Below are positions 53,539-63,362 of a DNA stretch of 64,000 bases, piece by piece. Positions within the stretch are counted from its first letter, which is position 1; the number at the start of each line of letters is the position of its first letter. This DNA is from Paenibacillus sp. FSL R5-0623. GTDB lineage: Bacteria > Bacillota > Bacilli > Paenibacillales > Paenibacillaceae. The notes beneath the pieces are model-generated. The model had not been told where the DNA came from. It saw nothing but the letters and a program-made list of their open reading frames with translations, and did not search any database. The stretch lies in assembly GCF_037974265.1 (NCBI RefSeq), contig NZ_CP150233.1:4526001-4590000 (forward strand), in the 5' to 3' direction. The translations under genes were made by a program, and so were the position numbers.

Positions 53539-55428
53539 CTATTGTAATTGATTATTAGGGTTGAAACAAGTAGGACATTGATGCTCGGACTTCTCCCATA
53601 CATATTGAGTCAGTTCGGCCGTCATGCCGTAGAACATAAACGGTGTCATGAGATAGATGCCTTTGAAATGCGCTGTTGCTACGTCCAGCAGTTCTTTGGC
53701 AATTTTTACCCCCATCGCACGGCCCTCTTCGCCTTCCAGACCTGCCATACGGGAACGCACTTCGTCCGAAAGCTGAATTCCGGGAACCTCGTTGTGCAGA
53801 TACTCTGCATTCCGTCCACTTGCCAGTGGCATTACACCTACAAAAATAGGTACATCCAGGTGTTTGGTCGCTTCGTGCATTGCCACAATTAACTCCGGGT
53901 CATAGATCGGTTGTGTCATGATGTAATCTGCACCAGAGGCAATTTTTTTCTCCAGACGTTGTACAGCTTTCTCCAAATATTTCACATTGGGATTAAATGC
54001 TGCTCCGATGACAAAACCCGCTTTTTGCTTCAGCGGTTTACCTGAGAAAGCCACTCCATCGTTCAACTGTTTGATCATGCGTATGATTTCAAAAGAAGTC
54101 AGATCGTATACCGAGCTTGAACCCGGCAGATCACCAAATCTTGCAGGATCACCCGTTACAGCCAGTACATGATTAATACTCAAAGCATCAAACCCCATCA
54201 TGTGGGACTGCGTTCCAATCAGATTCCGGTCACGGCAGGCAATATGCACCAGTGGACGAAGGCCCGTTCGATCCTGAACGAGGTGACCCAACGCCATGTT
54301 GCTCATCCGTGTAACCGCGAGTGAATTATCGGCCAGGGTCAGGGCGTCTGCTCCTGCTGCTTTTAATGTCTCGGCGCCTTTCATGAACTTGGCAATGTCC
54401 AAGTCACGCGGCGGGTCAAGTTCAACGATAACGGTGTGACGCTGCTTGACCAGATCAACGATCGTAGGCTGTCCGCCACGTCCGGAACGCTCATCCACAT
54501 GTTCATGCAGCACAATACGCGGTTTGGACTCTGACGGATCAGGCTCCAAAATAGGCGAAGGCACATAGTCAGCAAGCGCCTCCTTCATAGCGGTAATATG
54601 ATCAGGTGTCGTACCACAGCAACCGCCGATAATACGAGCGCCCAGTTCGGCAAATTGCACTGCCGTCTGACCAAAGTACTCCGGAGTCGCACCATAGCGG
54701 AACTCACCATCGACATAATCTGCTGCACCCGCATTCGGATAAACAGACATTGGAATGCCAATACGTCCGGAGACGGTTTCCATGGCACGCATAATTCCGT
54801 TTGGACCTGAGCGACAGTTAAAACCGATCACGTCCGCACCCTGCTCCCGCATAATCCGGAAGGCTTCAGGCATCGTATATCCGTCCAGTGTGTGTCCTAC
54901 ATCCTCTACGGCGAACTGTCCAATCACCGGCAGATCACTTAGCTTGCGCGCTTGCAAAAGGGCAATATCCATTTCCTCGATATCATAGAAGGTCTCAAGC
55001 AGAATGCCATCCACGCCTTCATCAAGCAGTGCAAAGATCTGTTGTTGATAAAAGCGTTTCAGTTCACTCGTTGACACGTTCGTCCGCTTGCCACCTCGAA
55101 TGGAACCAACTGCACCAAGCACATAACCGGTATCTCCAGCTACCTCTTTGGCAATGCGTACGCCGGCACGGTTCACGTCCTCCACCTTGGACTCCAGACC
55201 GAACTTGGACAACTTGTCGTAATTGGCAGAATACGTATTTGTTTCAAATATTTCTGTACCCGCGTCCCGATAACGGCGATGTACTTCCGCCACCACTTCA
55301 GGTGAAATCAAGTTTAACTCTTCATATGAAATCCCTACCGGGAATCCCATTTGGTACAGAAACGTTCCCATGGCCCCATCTCCAATGAGAACTCGTTCCT
55401 GCATAGCTTTCCGCAAATCCGCCTTCAT
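53539..55428 (-). CDS. yitJ: Bifunctional homocysteine S-methyltransferase/methylenetetrahydrofolate reductase (YitJ type)
   Basis: 629 residues. The N-terminal homocysteine methyltransferase (1-~300) has the zinc-binding Cys in GFNCRSGP and GGCCGTTPDH. The C-terminal half (~325-615) is a MetF-like TIM barrel (IVELDPPRDLDIAKF, ADALTLADNS, ITGDPA-like AVTGDPARFGD, IMTQPIYDPE). It links methionine synthesis to the folate pool. In Bacillus the homolog has an S-box riboswitch; I do not see one in the ~210 bp upstream here. Confidence 0.95.
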   Translation of the reverse strand: MKADLRKAMQERVLIGDGAMGTFLYQMGFPVGISYEELNLISPEVVAEVHRRYRDAGTEIFETNTYSANYDKLSKFGLESKVEDVNRAGVRIAKEVAGDTGYVLGAVGSIRGGKRTNVSTSELKRFYQQQIFALLDEGVDGILLETFYDIEEMDIALLQARKLSDLPVIGQFAVEDVGHTLDGYTMPEAFRIMREQGADVIGFNCRSGPNGIMRAMETVSGRIGIPMSVYPNAGAADYVDGEFRYGATPEYFGQTAVQFAELGARIIGGCCGTTPDHITAMKEALADYVPSPILEPDPSESKPRIVLHEHVDERSGRGGQPTIVDLVKQRHTVIVELDPPRDLDIAKFMKGAETLKAAGADALTLADNSLAVTRMSNMALGHLVQDRTGLRPLVHIACRDRNLIGTQSHMMGFDALSINHVLAVTGDPARFGDLPGSSSVYDLTSFEIIRMIKQLNDGVAFSGKPLKQKAGFVIGAAFNPNVKYLEKAVQRLEKKIASGADYIMTQPIYDPELIVAMHEATKHLDVPIFVGVMPLASGRNAEYLHNEVPGIQLSDEVRSRMAGLEGEEGRAMGVKIAKELLDVATAHFKGIYLMTPFMFYGMTAELTQYVWEKSEHQCPTCFNPNNQLQ

Positions 55429-55601
55429 CCCTTTTCCCCCCGCCTAGCTGTGATCATTTTCATACTAATGTAACACAAAAAACGCTAAAAAACGAAGAAT
55501 AACACAGGTTTTAATGAGTATCCAGCTCATATGGACTTTCTTGCCATACAGCCCCCAATATGTCTCTGTACAGGAGACACGACCTGTCCTTTTTGACAAA
55601 A

Positions 55602-55623
55602 AAAGAGGCCCGCAGGCCTCTTT
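55602..55623 (-). terminator. Terminator of dapF
   Basis: Perfect 9-bp stem AAAGAGGCC/GGCCTCTTT with a 4-nt loop, and a T-run on the minus strand (TTTTTTTGTC). Confidence 0.9.
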
Positions 55624-55641
55624 GGTTAAACCTTCCACTGT

Positions 55642-56475
55642 TTATGAAGTGATTCCCTTAAAAACAACTTCAGCAGGTCCAGTCATGTACACATGATTGT
55701 CAGCTTCATTCCACTCAATGTGGAGTTCCCCACCCTTGAGGCTGATGACTGCTGTACGATCTGTATGTCCATTCAGGACAGAGGATACCAGTGTCGCACA
55801 AGCTCCGGTTCCACAAGCAAGTGTTGGACCCGCTCCGCGTTCCCATACACGCATGTCCACATATCCACGGTCACGAACTGTGGCGAATTCCACATTGATT
55901 TTTTTCGGAAACATCGGATGCACTTCAAGAAGTGGGCCCCAAGTCGTGAGGTCAAAATTCACAGCGTCATCTACATAGATAACCGCATGTGGGTTACCCA
56001 TGGATACGGCAGTGAATTTGAACGCATGTCCATTCGCTTCAATGTAGTGATCAACCACTGGGTTGGCATCCACCGTTGTAGGCACTTGAAGACCGTTAAG
56101 GATCGGCTCGCCCATATCGACACGAACCGTTTCCACTTTACCATCACGTATGTTGAGACTTACAGGTTGTACCCCTGCACCAATCGTTTCAATGGTGATC
56201 TGCTCCTGGTTCACGTGACCATGATCGTATACGTATTTGGATACACAGCGAATGGCATTACCGCACTGCTCTGCTTCCGAACCGTCCGAATTCATGATAC
56301 GCATCTGAAAGTCTGCCTTTTCTGAAGGCAGTATATAAACCAGGCCGTCCGCACCGATGCCGAAGAAACGGTTACACCATTTCACAGCCAATTCTGCAGC
56401 ATCTGCCGGAAGCTCCTTTTCACCAAATACAACGATAAAATCGTTACCAAGTCCATGCATTTTCGTAAATTCCAT
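55642..56475 (-). CDS. dapF: Diaminopimelate epimerase
   Basis: 277 residues. Converts LL- to meso-diaminopimelate for lysine and peptidoglycan. Both catalytic cysteines are present (EQCGNAIRC; LACGTGACAT). ATG 56475 follows AAAGGAG by ~11 nt and gives the family start MEFTKMHGLGNDF. Terminators flank it on both sides, so it is monocistronic. Confidence 0.96.
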   Translation of the reverse strand: MEFTKMHGLGNDFIVVFGEKELPADAAELAVKWCNRFFGIGADGLVYILPSEKADFQMRIMNSDGSEAEQCGNAIRCVSKYVYDHGHVNQEQITIETIGAGVQPVSLNIRDGKVETVRVDMGEPILNGLQVPTTVDANPVVDHYIEANGHAFKFTAVSMGNPHAVIYVDDAVNFDLTTWGPLLEVHPMFPKKINVEFATVRDRGYVDMRVWERGAGPTLACGTGACATLVSSVLNGHTDRTAVISLKGGELHIEWNEADNHVYMTGPAEVVFKGITS

Positions 56476-56575
56476 AACCTTGCCCACTCCTTTTGGCAGT
56501 CTGCTGCCAAAGCTATATTCTTGCTCTTCTACAGGATTACCATAGAAATTCATATTCAACATTTACACAAAAAAA

Positions 56576-56626
56576 GCTATCCTGCAAAATGCCAAAGCTG
56601 CCGCTTCGAATCATTTTGAGGATAGC
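56576..56626 (-). terminator. Terminator of the P-type ATPase gene
   Basis: GCTATCCTGCAAAATG (56576-56591) pairs with CATTTTGAGGATAGC, one bulged base, across a ~20-nt loop. On the minus strand it is followed by TTTTTTTG. Confidence 0.85.
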
Positions 56627-56658
56627 ATAACGAAATAGGTAAGGAAAAGGTATTGATT

Positions 56659-59517
56659 TTATGCTGAAAACTTTGTACTTTTCGGTACGAAGCGGCCAGA
56701 ACCACCCATGCGGCGGCGGTTACGACGACCACCCCAGACGCTGCCTGCGCCCATAAGGAACGTGGGAATGCCCGCAGCAACGATACAGATCGCCCATTCA
56801 CGCAAACCCAGCGGTACGGTTTTGAAGATCGGTTGCAACGGTTCAACGTACATCACAACCAGCATCAGTACAACCGATGAAATCACGGCAAGAACCAGAT
56901 ATTTGTTCTGTAGCGGATTCCGGTGGAAGATCGACCGCGAACTGCGGCAGTCAAAGACATGAATAAGCTGCGCCAAAACGAGTGTAGCAAAAGCCACAGA
57001 TTGTGCCTTGATCAGTTGGCCCGGATTATCCGGTGCAGCCTGAAGGGTAAGCCAGAACGCTCCGAGTGTACATAATCCAATCAATACACCCCGACTGACG
57101 ATTTTCCACCCCAGTCTACGGGCAAAAATGTTTTCCTTGGCGCCACGGGGTTTGTGTTCCATCAAATCTTTTTCCGGCTGATCTACCCCAAGCGCCATTG
57201 CAGGCAAACCATCCGTCACCAGGTTAACCCACAGAATCTGAATAGGCACGAGTGGCAGTGGCAAGCCCATCATCATCGCAAAGAACATTGTCAATATTTC
57301 GCCCACGTTTGATGCCAGCAAATAACGGATAAACTTGCGAATGTTCTCATAAATATTACGGCCTTCTTCAATGGCAGCCACAATGGTTGAGAAGTTATCA
57401 TCACTCAGAATGAGCGCCGAAGCTTCCTTCGTCACATCTGTTCCTGTAATGCCCATCGCGATCCCGATATCAGCCGCTTTAATAGCCGGAGCATCATTCA
57501 CTCCATCGCCCGTCATGGCAACGACATGCCCTTTGCGCTGCAACGATTTTACGATGCGAAGCTTGTGTTCAGGAGACACTCTTGAGAACACGTAGATGCC
57601 CTCTACCTGTTTATCCAGTTGCTCGTCTGTCATGCCTGCCAGCTGCTGACCACTTAACGAGGCACCTCCACGTGGAAGAATCCCCAACTGATGAGCAATG
57701 GCTTCTGCCGTTGTTCCATGGTCACCTGTGATCATGACGGTACGAATACCCGCTTTGCGGCATGTGGCAATCGCATCTCGCACTTCACGACGTGGTGGAT
57801 CTATCATACCTGCAAGTCCTACGAAGACAAGTTGACTTTCGGCGGCGTGTTCGTCAGCCACTTTTTCTTCCGGCCGCACTTCACGGTAGGCCATTCCGAG
57901 GACACGTAGTGCCGCTCCGGCCATGCTCTCGTTGGCTGCCATCACTTTCTGCCGCAGCGTTCCAGTGAAAGGCACGACCTTTCCTTCCCACAAAATATAA
58001 CTGCAGTGTCCGATCAATACATCGGGTGCACCTTTGGTATAGATCATTCGGCCCCCCTGGTGATGAACCAGGACCGACATGCGTTTTCGCTCCGAATCAA
58101 ACGGAAACTCCTGCTCGCGAGCATACAACTCTTTGAGGCCAGCAGGGGTAAGCCCCATTTTGGAGGACAGTGTGACGAGTGCCCCTTCCGTCGGATCGCC
58201 TTTCAGCTCCCAGGATACATTATCTCGTTGAACGGTTTCTTCTTGGAGGTCACCTTTTTTTGTGTTTTTCTTGCCGTCCTTTTTGGTATCCTTGCCCTTT
58301 TTCTTGCTCCCCACCTCGCTTGCAACACTTTCCACAATACTCGCATTGTTGCAAAGCGCACTAATCTGAAGCATTCTGCGCAGGGACTGGTCACTCTTGA
58401 GTTCCACCATGCGACCGTTCTCCAGCATCTGTCCTTCAGGTGCGTAACCATCCCCGGTAACCTTGATGTTACGTCCCTCCAGCCACACATCCGTTACTGT
58501 CATCTTGTTTTGGGTTAGCGTACCTGTCTTATCCGAACAGATTACAGATGCACAGCCCAGAGTTTCGACGGAAGGCAGTTTGCGTACAATGGCCTTACGT
58601 TTGATCATACGCTGTACGCCTAGTGCGAGTGCAATGGTTACAATGGCCGGCAGACCCTCCGGTATGGCTGCCACCGCGAGGCTGACCCCAGCCAGAAACA
58701 TGCCAACGGCTGGTTGTCCGTGCAATATCCCTGCGACGACAACCATTATGGTTAATCCCAATGCGACAAAAATCAGAATTTTGCCCAATTGCTCCAGCCT
58801 GTGCTGCAAAGGTGTTTCTTGCTCCTCCGTATTTTGGATCAGATTGGCGATTTTGCCCATCTCCGTCTCCATCCCCGTACGAATGACCACACCTTTGGCT
58901 GTGCCACGAGTGACCATGGTACCCATAAAACCAATATTCTTCTGATCACCCAGCGGAACGTCCTCGTCCGCAATCGGCAAGCAATGTTTGCTTACAGGAA
59001 AAGATTCCCCGGTAAGTGCCGACTCCTCGACATCCAGACTGTTCGTTTGCAGCCAGCGCACATCGGCGGGTATACGATCCCCACTCTCCACCATGACAAT
59101 ATCCCCGGGGACAAGCTGTTTGGCGGCAAGGTGTACTTCCTGGCCTGAACGAAGCACTTTGGCAAGAGGTGCGGACAACTGTTTCAATGCACGAAGAGAT
59201 CGTTCAGCCCTGAATTCCTGTACAAACCCCAGAATCGCATTCAGTACGATAATAGCCACAATCGTTACCGCATCCAGATACTCACCCAACAATCCGGATA
59301 CCAACGTTGCTCCCATCAACACCAACACCATAAAATCTTTGAACTGATTCAAGAGCAATGTAATTGGAGAAATGCGTTTCCCCTCGCTCAGCTCATTCGA
59401 ACCGACCACTTTCCTCTTCTCTGCTACAGCTTCATCCGTCAATCCTTCCTGCGGGCTGACGCCAAGAGTGTTACGAAGCTCTTCATCACTAAGTTGATGC
59501 CACTTGGTATGTTCCAT
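56659..59517 (-). CDS. Calcium-type P-type ATPase (SERCA-like, YloB)
   Basis: 952 residues, ten-helix P2A pump. Seen: N-terminal cation ATPase domain (WHQLSDEELRNTLG), TGES actuator motif, VAAIPEGLPAIVT on M4, the phosphorylated Asp in SDKTGTLTQN, MTGDGVNDAPAI and LWVNLVTDGLPA (M6). Probably exports Ca2+. Unusual: a Lys-rich insertion in the nucleotide domain (SKKKGKDTKKDGKKNTKKG). Divergent from rqcH, as the yloA/yloB pair is adjacent in Bacillus (there codirectional). Confidence 0.94.
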   Translation of the reverse strand: MEHTKWHQLSDEELRNTLGVSPQEGLTDEAVAEKRKVVGSNELSEGKRISPITLLLNQFKDFMVLVLMGATLVSGLLGEYLDAVTIVAIIVLNAILGFVQEFRAERSLRALKQLSAPLAKVLRSGQEVHLAAKQLVPGDIVMVESGDRIPADVRWLQTNSLDVEESALTGESFPVSKHCLPIADEDVPLGDQKNIGFMGTMVTRGTAKGVVIRTGMETEMGKIANLIQNTEEQETPLQHRLEQLGKILIFVALGLTIMVVVAGILHGQPAVGMFLAGVSLAVAAIPEGLPAIVTIALALGVQRMIKRKAIVRKLPSVETLGCASVICSDKTGTLTQNKMTVTDVWLEGRNIKVTGDGYAPEGQMLENGRMVELKSDQSLRRMLQISALCNNASIVESVASEVGSKKKGKDTKKDGKKNTKKGDLQEETVQRDNVSWELKGDPTEGALVTLSSKMGLTPAGLKELYAREQEFPFDSERKRMSVLVHHQGGRMIYTKGAPDVLIGHCSYILWEGKVVPFTGTLRQKVMAANESMAGAALRVLGMAYREVRPEEKVADEHAAESQLVFVGLAGMIDPPRREVRDAIATCRKAGIRTVMITGDHGTTAEAIAHQLGILPRGGASLSGQQLAGMTDEQLDKQVEGIYVFSRVSPEHKLRIVKSLQRKGHVVAMTGDGVNDAPAIKAADIGIAMGITGTDVTKEASALILSDDNFSTIVAAIEEGRNIYENIRKFIRYLLASNVGEILTMFFAMMMGLPLPLVPIQILWVNLVTDGLPAMALGVDQPEKDLMEHKPRGAKENIFARRLGWKIVSRGVLIGLCTLGAFWLTLQAAPDNPGQLIKAQSVAFATLVLAQLIHVFDCRSSRSIFHRNPLQNKYLVLAVISSVVLMLVVMYVEPLQPIFKTVPLGLREWAICIVAAGIPTFLMGAGSVWGGRRNRRRMGGSGRFVPKSTKFSA

Positions 59518-59874
59518 GCTTCAAGTTTCCCTCCCAGTCTGTATTTCATCTGCAAAATAAGCTCACATGACTCACCGGCGCGCTGGTCGACAGGCTGTAC
59601 ACTATGCCGGACAAACTACCTGCTCTATATGTATTCGGACAGGTCTGTGATTAGCACCGGGAAGGTGAATCCTTTCCCTGATGGACAGAATAGGCTAAAA
59701 TAAAAGTCTGCGATGTTCCGCGCAGTACCAATTCCAGCGTTCAACAGGCAAGCAACGAAGAATCTGTAGCCAGTCCTTGTTTTTTTTACATACCTGGTTG
59801 CACGTTTCAGTTATATAGATGAAGCATTTTGCATGATAAATGCAGATGCTCGATAGAGAGAGGAAGTGGAAAAA
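59518..59874. other. Divergent promoter region between the P-ATPase gene and rqcH
   Basis: About 360 bp with no supported gene. It should hold promoters for both genes; I cannot fix either hexamer pair with confidence. Confidence 0.5.
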
Positions 59875-61647
59875 ATGGCATTGGACGGCATTGTAACACG
59901 GGCCATTGTTCATGAACTGCAAGGCTGCATTGGTGGACGTATCAGCAAAATTCATCAGCCGAATGGCCATGACGTAGTTCTCACCCTGCGTGCTCAGCGC
60001 GGAAATAGTAAATTGCTTGTTTCGGCAAGCCCAACCTATCCCCGTGTGCATTATACGGAAAAGACATTCCTTAACCCTACGGAAGCACCCATGTTCTGCA
60101 TGTTGCTCCGCAAGCACTGTGAAGGTGCCATCATTGAGGAGATCCGTCAGATTGGCATGGAGCGTATTATCCACATCAATGTGCGCCAGCGCGACGAACT
60201 GGGGGATGTTTCAGTTAAACGGATCATCATTGAATTGATGGGGCGTCACAGTAATATTATTTTGCTTGATCCCGTTACAGGAACGATTCTGGATGGCATT
60301 CATCATGTGACTCCGTCCATCAGCAGCTACCGGGTAATCATGCCTGGATTCGCGTATACTGCCCCACCCGAGCAACATAAAAGTAATCCGCTCGAAGTAA
60401 GTCGTACGGCATTCGAGGACAGCTATCATGCCGCTGAAGAAGAGGCATCACGCTGGCTTGTGAACTCCTTTAACGGTCTTAGCCCGTTAATTGCGGGAGA
60501 GATTGCCTCACGTGGGATTGCTGCTGAAGGCCCAGTGAGCACTCAGGCTGTGGTGGAGGGTGAGAGCCAAGTTGAGGCTGGTGCACTCTGGAACGCTTTT
60601 GAAGCCGTGATGGGGCCTGTCAGAGATCATATCTACACGCCTGTAACCGGAATGAACGCCAAAGGCAAAATGATTTTCTCGGCCGTTCATCTTCAGAGTA
60701 TTCAGGACGTGGAGAAAACCTATGACACGATGAGCAAGTGCATGGAAGATTATTACGGAGACAAGGCTGAACGGGACACGGTTAAACAGAGAGTAAGTGA
60801 TCTGCTCCGTTTTCTGCAGAATGAGCGAAGCAAGAACATCAAAAAGCTGGACAACCTGAACAAGGATCTGCTGGAAGCGGACGATGCGGACAAGTTCAGA
60901 CTATGGGGTGAGTTGCTGTTTGCCTCCCTGCATCAGGTCCACAAAGGGGACAAGAGCGTGGAGCTTGTGAACTTCTACGATGAAGACCAAGCCAACATTA
61001 CCATTCAGCTTGATCCGCTGCTCACACCGTCTGACAACGCACAACGTTATTTCAAGCGGTATAACAAATACAAAAACAGTCTGGCTGTCATTCATGAGCA
61101 GCTTGGCAAAACCAAATACGAAATTGACTATCTGGATAACCTGTTGCAGCAGCTCTCTATTGCATCGATGAATGACATTGAGGAAATACGGGACGAGCTT
61201 GTGCAGCAAGGATACCTTCGTGACCGCAATAAAAAGGGTAAAAAGAAGAAGAAAAATGACCGTCCAACCGTACACCAGTTCACCTCTTCGGAGGGGATTG
61301 ACATTCTTGTGGGCAAAAACAACCTGCAGAATGAGTACGTGACCAACCGTCTCGCTTCTTCCAACGACACTTGGCTGCATACCAAAGACATTCCAGGTTC
61401 ACATGTCGTTATTCGCAGTACGGACTTTGGTGAAGCTACATTGGAAGAAGCAGCACAGCTTGCTGCCTATTTCAGCCAAGCCAAAGAATCAAGCAGTGTA
61501 CCTGTGGATTACACGTTTATCCGTCATGTGCGCAAACCAAGTGGTGCGAAGCCAGGTTTTGTCATCTATGATCATCAGAAGACCTTATTTGTTACGCCAA
61601 ATGATGAATTGATCAAAAGTCTGCCATCCACGATCAAAAATGGATAA
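59875..61647 (+). CDS. rqcH: Ribosome quality control protein RqcH (NFACT, Rqc2 homolog)
   Basis: 590 residues: NFACT-N (MALDGIVTRAIVHEL; MCMLLRKHCEGA), a helix-hairpin-helix and long coiled coil (~270-450), and NFACT-R (TWLHTKDIPGSHVVIR). Binds stalled 50S-peptidyl-tRNA and adds C-terminal alanine tails for degradation; older name fibronectin-binding FbpA/YloA. ATG 59875 has GAGGAAG ~8 nt upstream; the GTG at 59866 lies in that site. A terminator follows. Confidence 0.95.
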   Translation: MALDGIVTRAIVHELQGCIGGRISKIHQPNGHDVVLTLRAQRGNSKLLVSASPTYPRVHYTEKTFLNPTEAPMFCMLLRKHCEGAIIEEIRQIGMERIIHINVRQRDELGDVSVKRIIIELMGRHSNIILLDPVTGTILDGIHHVTPSISSYRVIMPGFAYTAPPEQHKSNPLEVSRTAFEDSYHAAEEEASRWLVNSFNGLSPLIAGEIASRGIAAEGPVSTQAVVEGESQVEAGALWNAFEAVMGPVRDHIYTPVTGMNAKGKMIFSAVHLQSIQDVEKTYDTMSKCMEDYYGDKAERDTVKQRVSDLLRFLQNERSKNIKKLDNLNKDLLEADDADKFRLWGELLFASLHQVHKGDKSVELVNFYDEDQANITIQLDPLLTPSDNAQRYFKRYNKYKNSLAVIHEQLGKTKYEIDYLDNLLQQLSIASMNDIEEIRDELVQQGYLRDRNKKGKKKKKNDRPTVHQFTSSEGIDILVGKNNLQNEYVTNRLASSNDTWLHTKDIPGSHVVIRSTDFGEATLEEAAQLAAYFSQAKESSSVPVDYTFIRHVRKPSGAKPGFVIYDHQKTLFVTPNDELIKSLPSTIKNG

Positions 61648-61678
61648 GGCTATATAGATATAAAAGTAACAAAGACAG

Positions 61679-61713
61679 AATCCCCTGACCATTAACGGTT
61701 CAGGGGATTTTTA
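61679..61713 (+). terminator. Terminator of rqcH
   Basis: Stem AATCCCCTGA/TCAGGGGATT with a loop of ~11 nt, then TTT. Confidence 0.9.
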
Positions 61714-61841
61714 TGGTTGCATTACTTGTTTGAATGATATGTGAAGCTCAGCTTATTTAGTTTCCTCTTTGAATATTAATTCATTTATATGTATAATAAT
61801 TCAATTGTGATGAATAAAATTATAGTTAAAGGAAGTGTATC

Positions 61842-62288
61842 ATGACCATACATATCAGAGAAACGCAACCTGATGATCTGAAACCCCTGATGGCATTAAT
61901 GCATGACTATGTGGTGGGATTCTACAACAACCCGTGGCCTGGTGATCAATCCATCCAGCTTTTGATCAACAACCTGCTTAATCAGCAGATCGGTGCTCAA
62001 TTCGTGGCAGAAGAGGACGGGAAGCTTATCGGATTTTCCACCCTGTTCTTTACATACAGCACGATGAAAGCAGAGCGTGTCGCCATCATGAATGACCTAT
62101 TCGTTACTGAAACATTCAGAGAAGGCGAAGCAGAAGCCAAATTATTTGCACACTGTCAGCAATATACGCGTGACCATGGATGTGCATATATGTCTTGGAT
62201 CACAGCAGTGACCAATGAGCGGGCACAGCAATTATTCGAGCGTCTTGGGGCTACACGTGGCGCATGGGTAAACTATTCCATTACGTAG
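61842..62288 (+). CDS. GNAT-family N-acetyltransferase
   Basis: 148 residues. GNAT fold with IRETQPDDLKPLMALM at the start, the strand AIMNDLFVTETFREGEAEAKLF in the acetyl-CoA site (a relaxed RxxGxA motif) and the end ARLFERLGATRG-like. Substrate unknown. AGGAAGTG precedes the ATG. Confidence 0.87.
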   Translation: MTIHIRETQPDDLKPLMALMHDYVVGFYNNPWPGDQSIQLLINNLLNQQIGAQFVAEEDGKLIGFSTLFFTYSTMKAERVAIMNDLFVTETFREGEAEAKLFAHCQQYTRDHGCAYMSWITAVTNERAQQLFERLGATRGAWVNYSIT

Positions 62289-62306
62289 ACTCTTTTGAGC
62301 ACAAAA

Positions 62307-62357
62307 AAAGGACATGCAAACATGAAGGTTCAGCCCTATCATACTTGCATGTCCTTT
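62307..62357. terminator. Bidirectional terminator
   Basis: Perfect 13-bp stem AAAGGACATGCAA (62307-62319) with TTGCATGTCCTTT (62345-62357), with A/T flanks that fit both the GNAT gene and the convergent PHP gene. Confidence 0.75.
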
Positions 62358-62434
62358 ACTCCCTCGATCTAAAATTTATCCAGTAATACAGAATTTATTA
62401 TAGTCAGATAGAGCGTTGCAACGTCTCGCTTACT

Positions 62435-63298
62435 CTACTTTTTGCTGTGAAGAGCGGCCTTCAGCCTTTCCAACACATCAATCGTTACGGTCTTGCTACC
62501 AAGATCCCCGTGGAAAACAACACCTTGCCGTTCGCCATGATAATCAGATCCACCTGTTTCAATGAGGTCGTATTCCTTGGCCAGCTCACCATACCTGTGT
62601 TCCTCTTCCGGGCCATGGTCCGAATGAAACACCTCAATGCCATCTGGACGAGAGTCTTCGATGATACGTCGCACCAATTCATCATCATTATAGAGACCCG
62701 GATGGGCAATCACAGCGGCTCCACCTGCGGCTCTGATCCACTTGCACGCATCCTCTGGTGCAACGCGGGGTACAGATACGAAGCCTGGCTTGCCTTCAGC
62801 AAGATACTGATCAAATGCATCCCGCATGTCAACAGCGTAGCCTTTTTTCACCAGCACATCGGCCATATGAGGTCTGCCAATACTCTCATCCGGCTCTAAC
62901 GGTCGTCCCAGCTCATCCAGTACCTCCTGCCAGCTTATATCAATCCCGAGTTCTTGGAGCTTGGCGATAATCAGATGATTGCGCTCATCTCGCGCTTCTC
63001 GTAATCCGCGCAACCGTTGCAGGAACTGCTCATCCTCTGTATTCACATAATACCCAAGCACATGAATATCTTTCCCACCAGCACGAGTGCTGATCTCCAC
63101 TCCGGCAACAACATCAATATCGTACTCTTTTCCCGCTTGTTGTGCTTCCGCTACACCGGCTACTGTATCATGGTCTGTTAGGGCAACCGCAGATAGTCCT
63201 TTTTGTTTGGCAAGCTTCACATTATCAGCAGGTGGCTGCATTCCATCTGAAGCCTGACTATGCGTATGAAGATCACAGCGTCCTTGGCGTTGATCCAT
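62435..63298 (-). CDS. PHP-domain phosphoesterase (RNase AM/TrpH-like)
   Basis: 287 residues: PHP metal ligands in CDLHTHSQASDG, ALTDHDTVAG, GVEISTR, VIAHPG and GGSDYHGE. The relatives YciV/RNase AM are 5'-3' exonucleases on small nucleotides and rRNA ends. The ATG at 63298 has AAGGAG 9 nt upstream. It stands between a GNAT gene and a LysR regulator. Confidence 0.9.
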   Translation of the reverse strand: MDQRQGRCDLHTHSQASDGMQPPADNVKLAKQKGLSAVALTDHDTVAGVAEAQQAGKEYDIDVVAGVEISTRAGGKDIHVLGYYVNTEDEQFLQRLRGLREARDERNHLIIAKLQELGIDISWQEVLDELGRPLEPDESIGRPHMADVLVKKGYAVDMRDAFDQYLAEGKPGFVSVPRVAPEDACKWIRAAGGAAVIAHPGLYNDDELVRRIIEDSRPDGIEVFHSDHGPEEEHRYGELAKEYDLIETGGSDYHGERQGVVFHGDLGSKTVTIDVLERLKAALHSKK

Positions 63299-63362
63299 GT
63301 ACAACAGCTCCTTTGTGTAAGTCATTTGGATTAAATCTCATCTATCATTGACTTTCCCGCTA

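Noticed and set aside
55429..55641. Possible S-box (SAM) riboswitch ahead of the homocysteine methyltransferase/MTHFR gene
   Set aside because: The conserved S-box stretches (for example GAGGTGGAGGGA-like and GAAGCCCGGCAAC-like blocks) are not present.
59695..60174. 159-codon minus-strand frame at the rqcH start
   Set aside because: Antisense to the well-supported rqcH N-terminus; no ribosome site.
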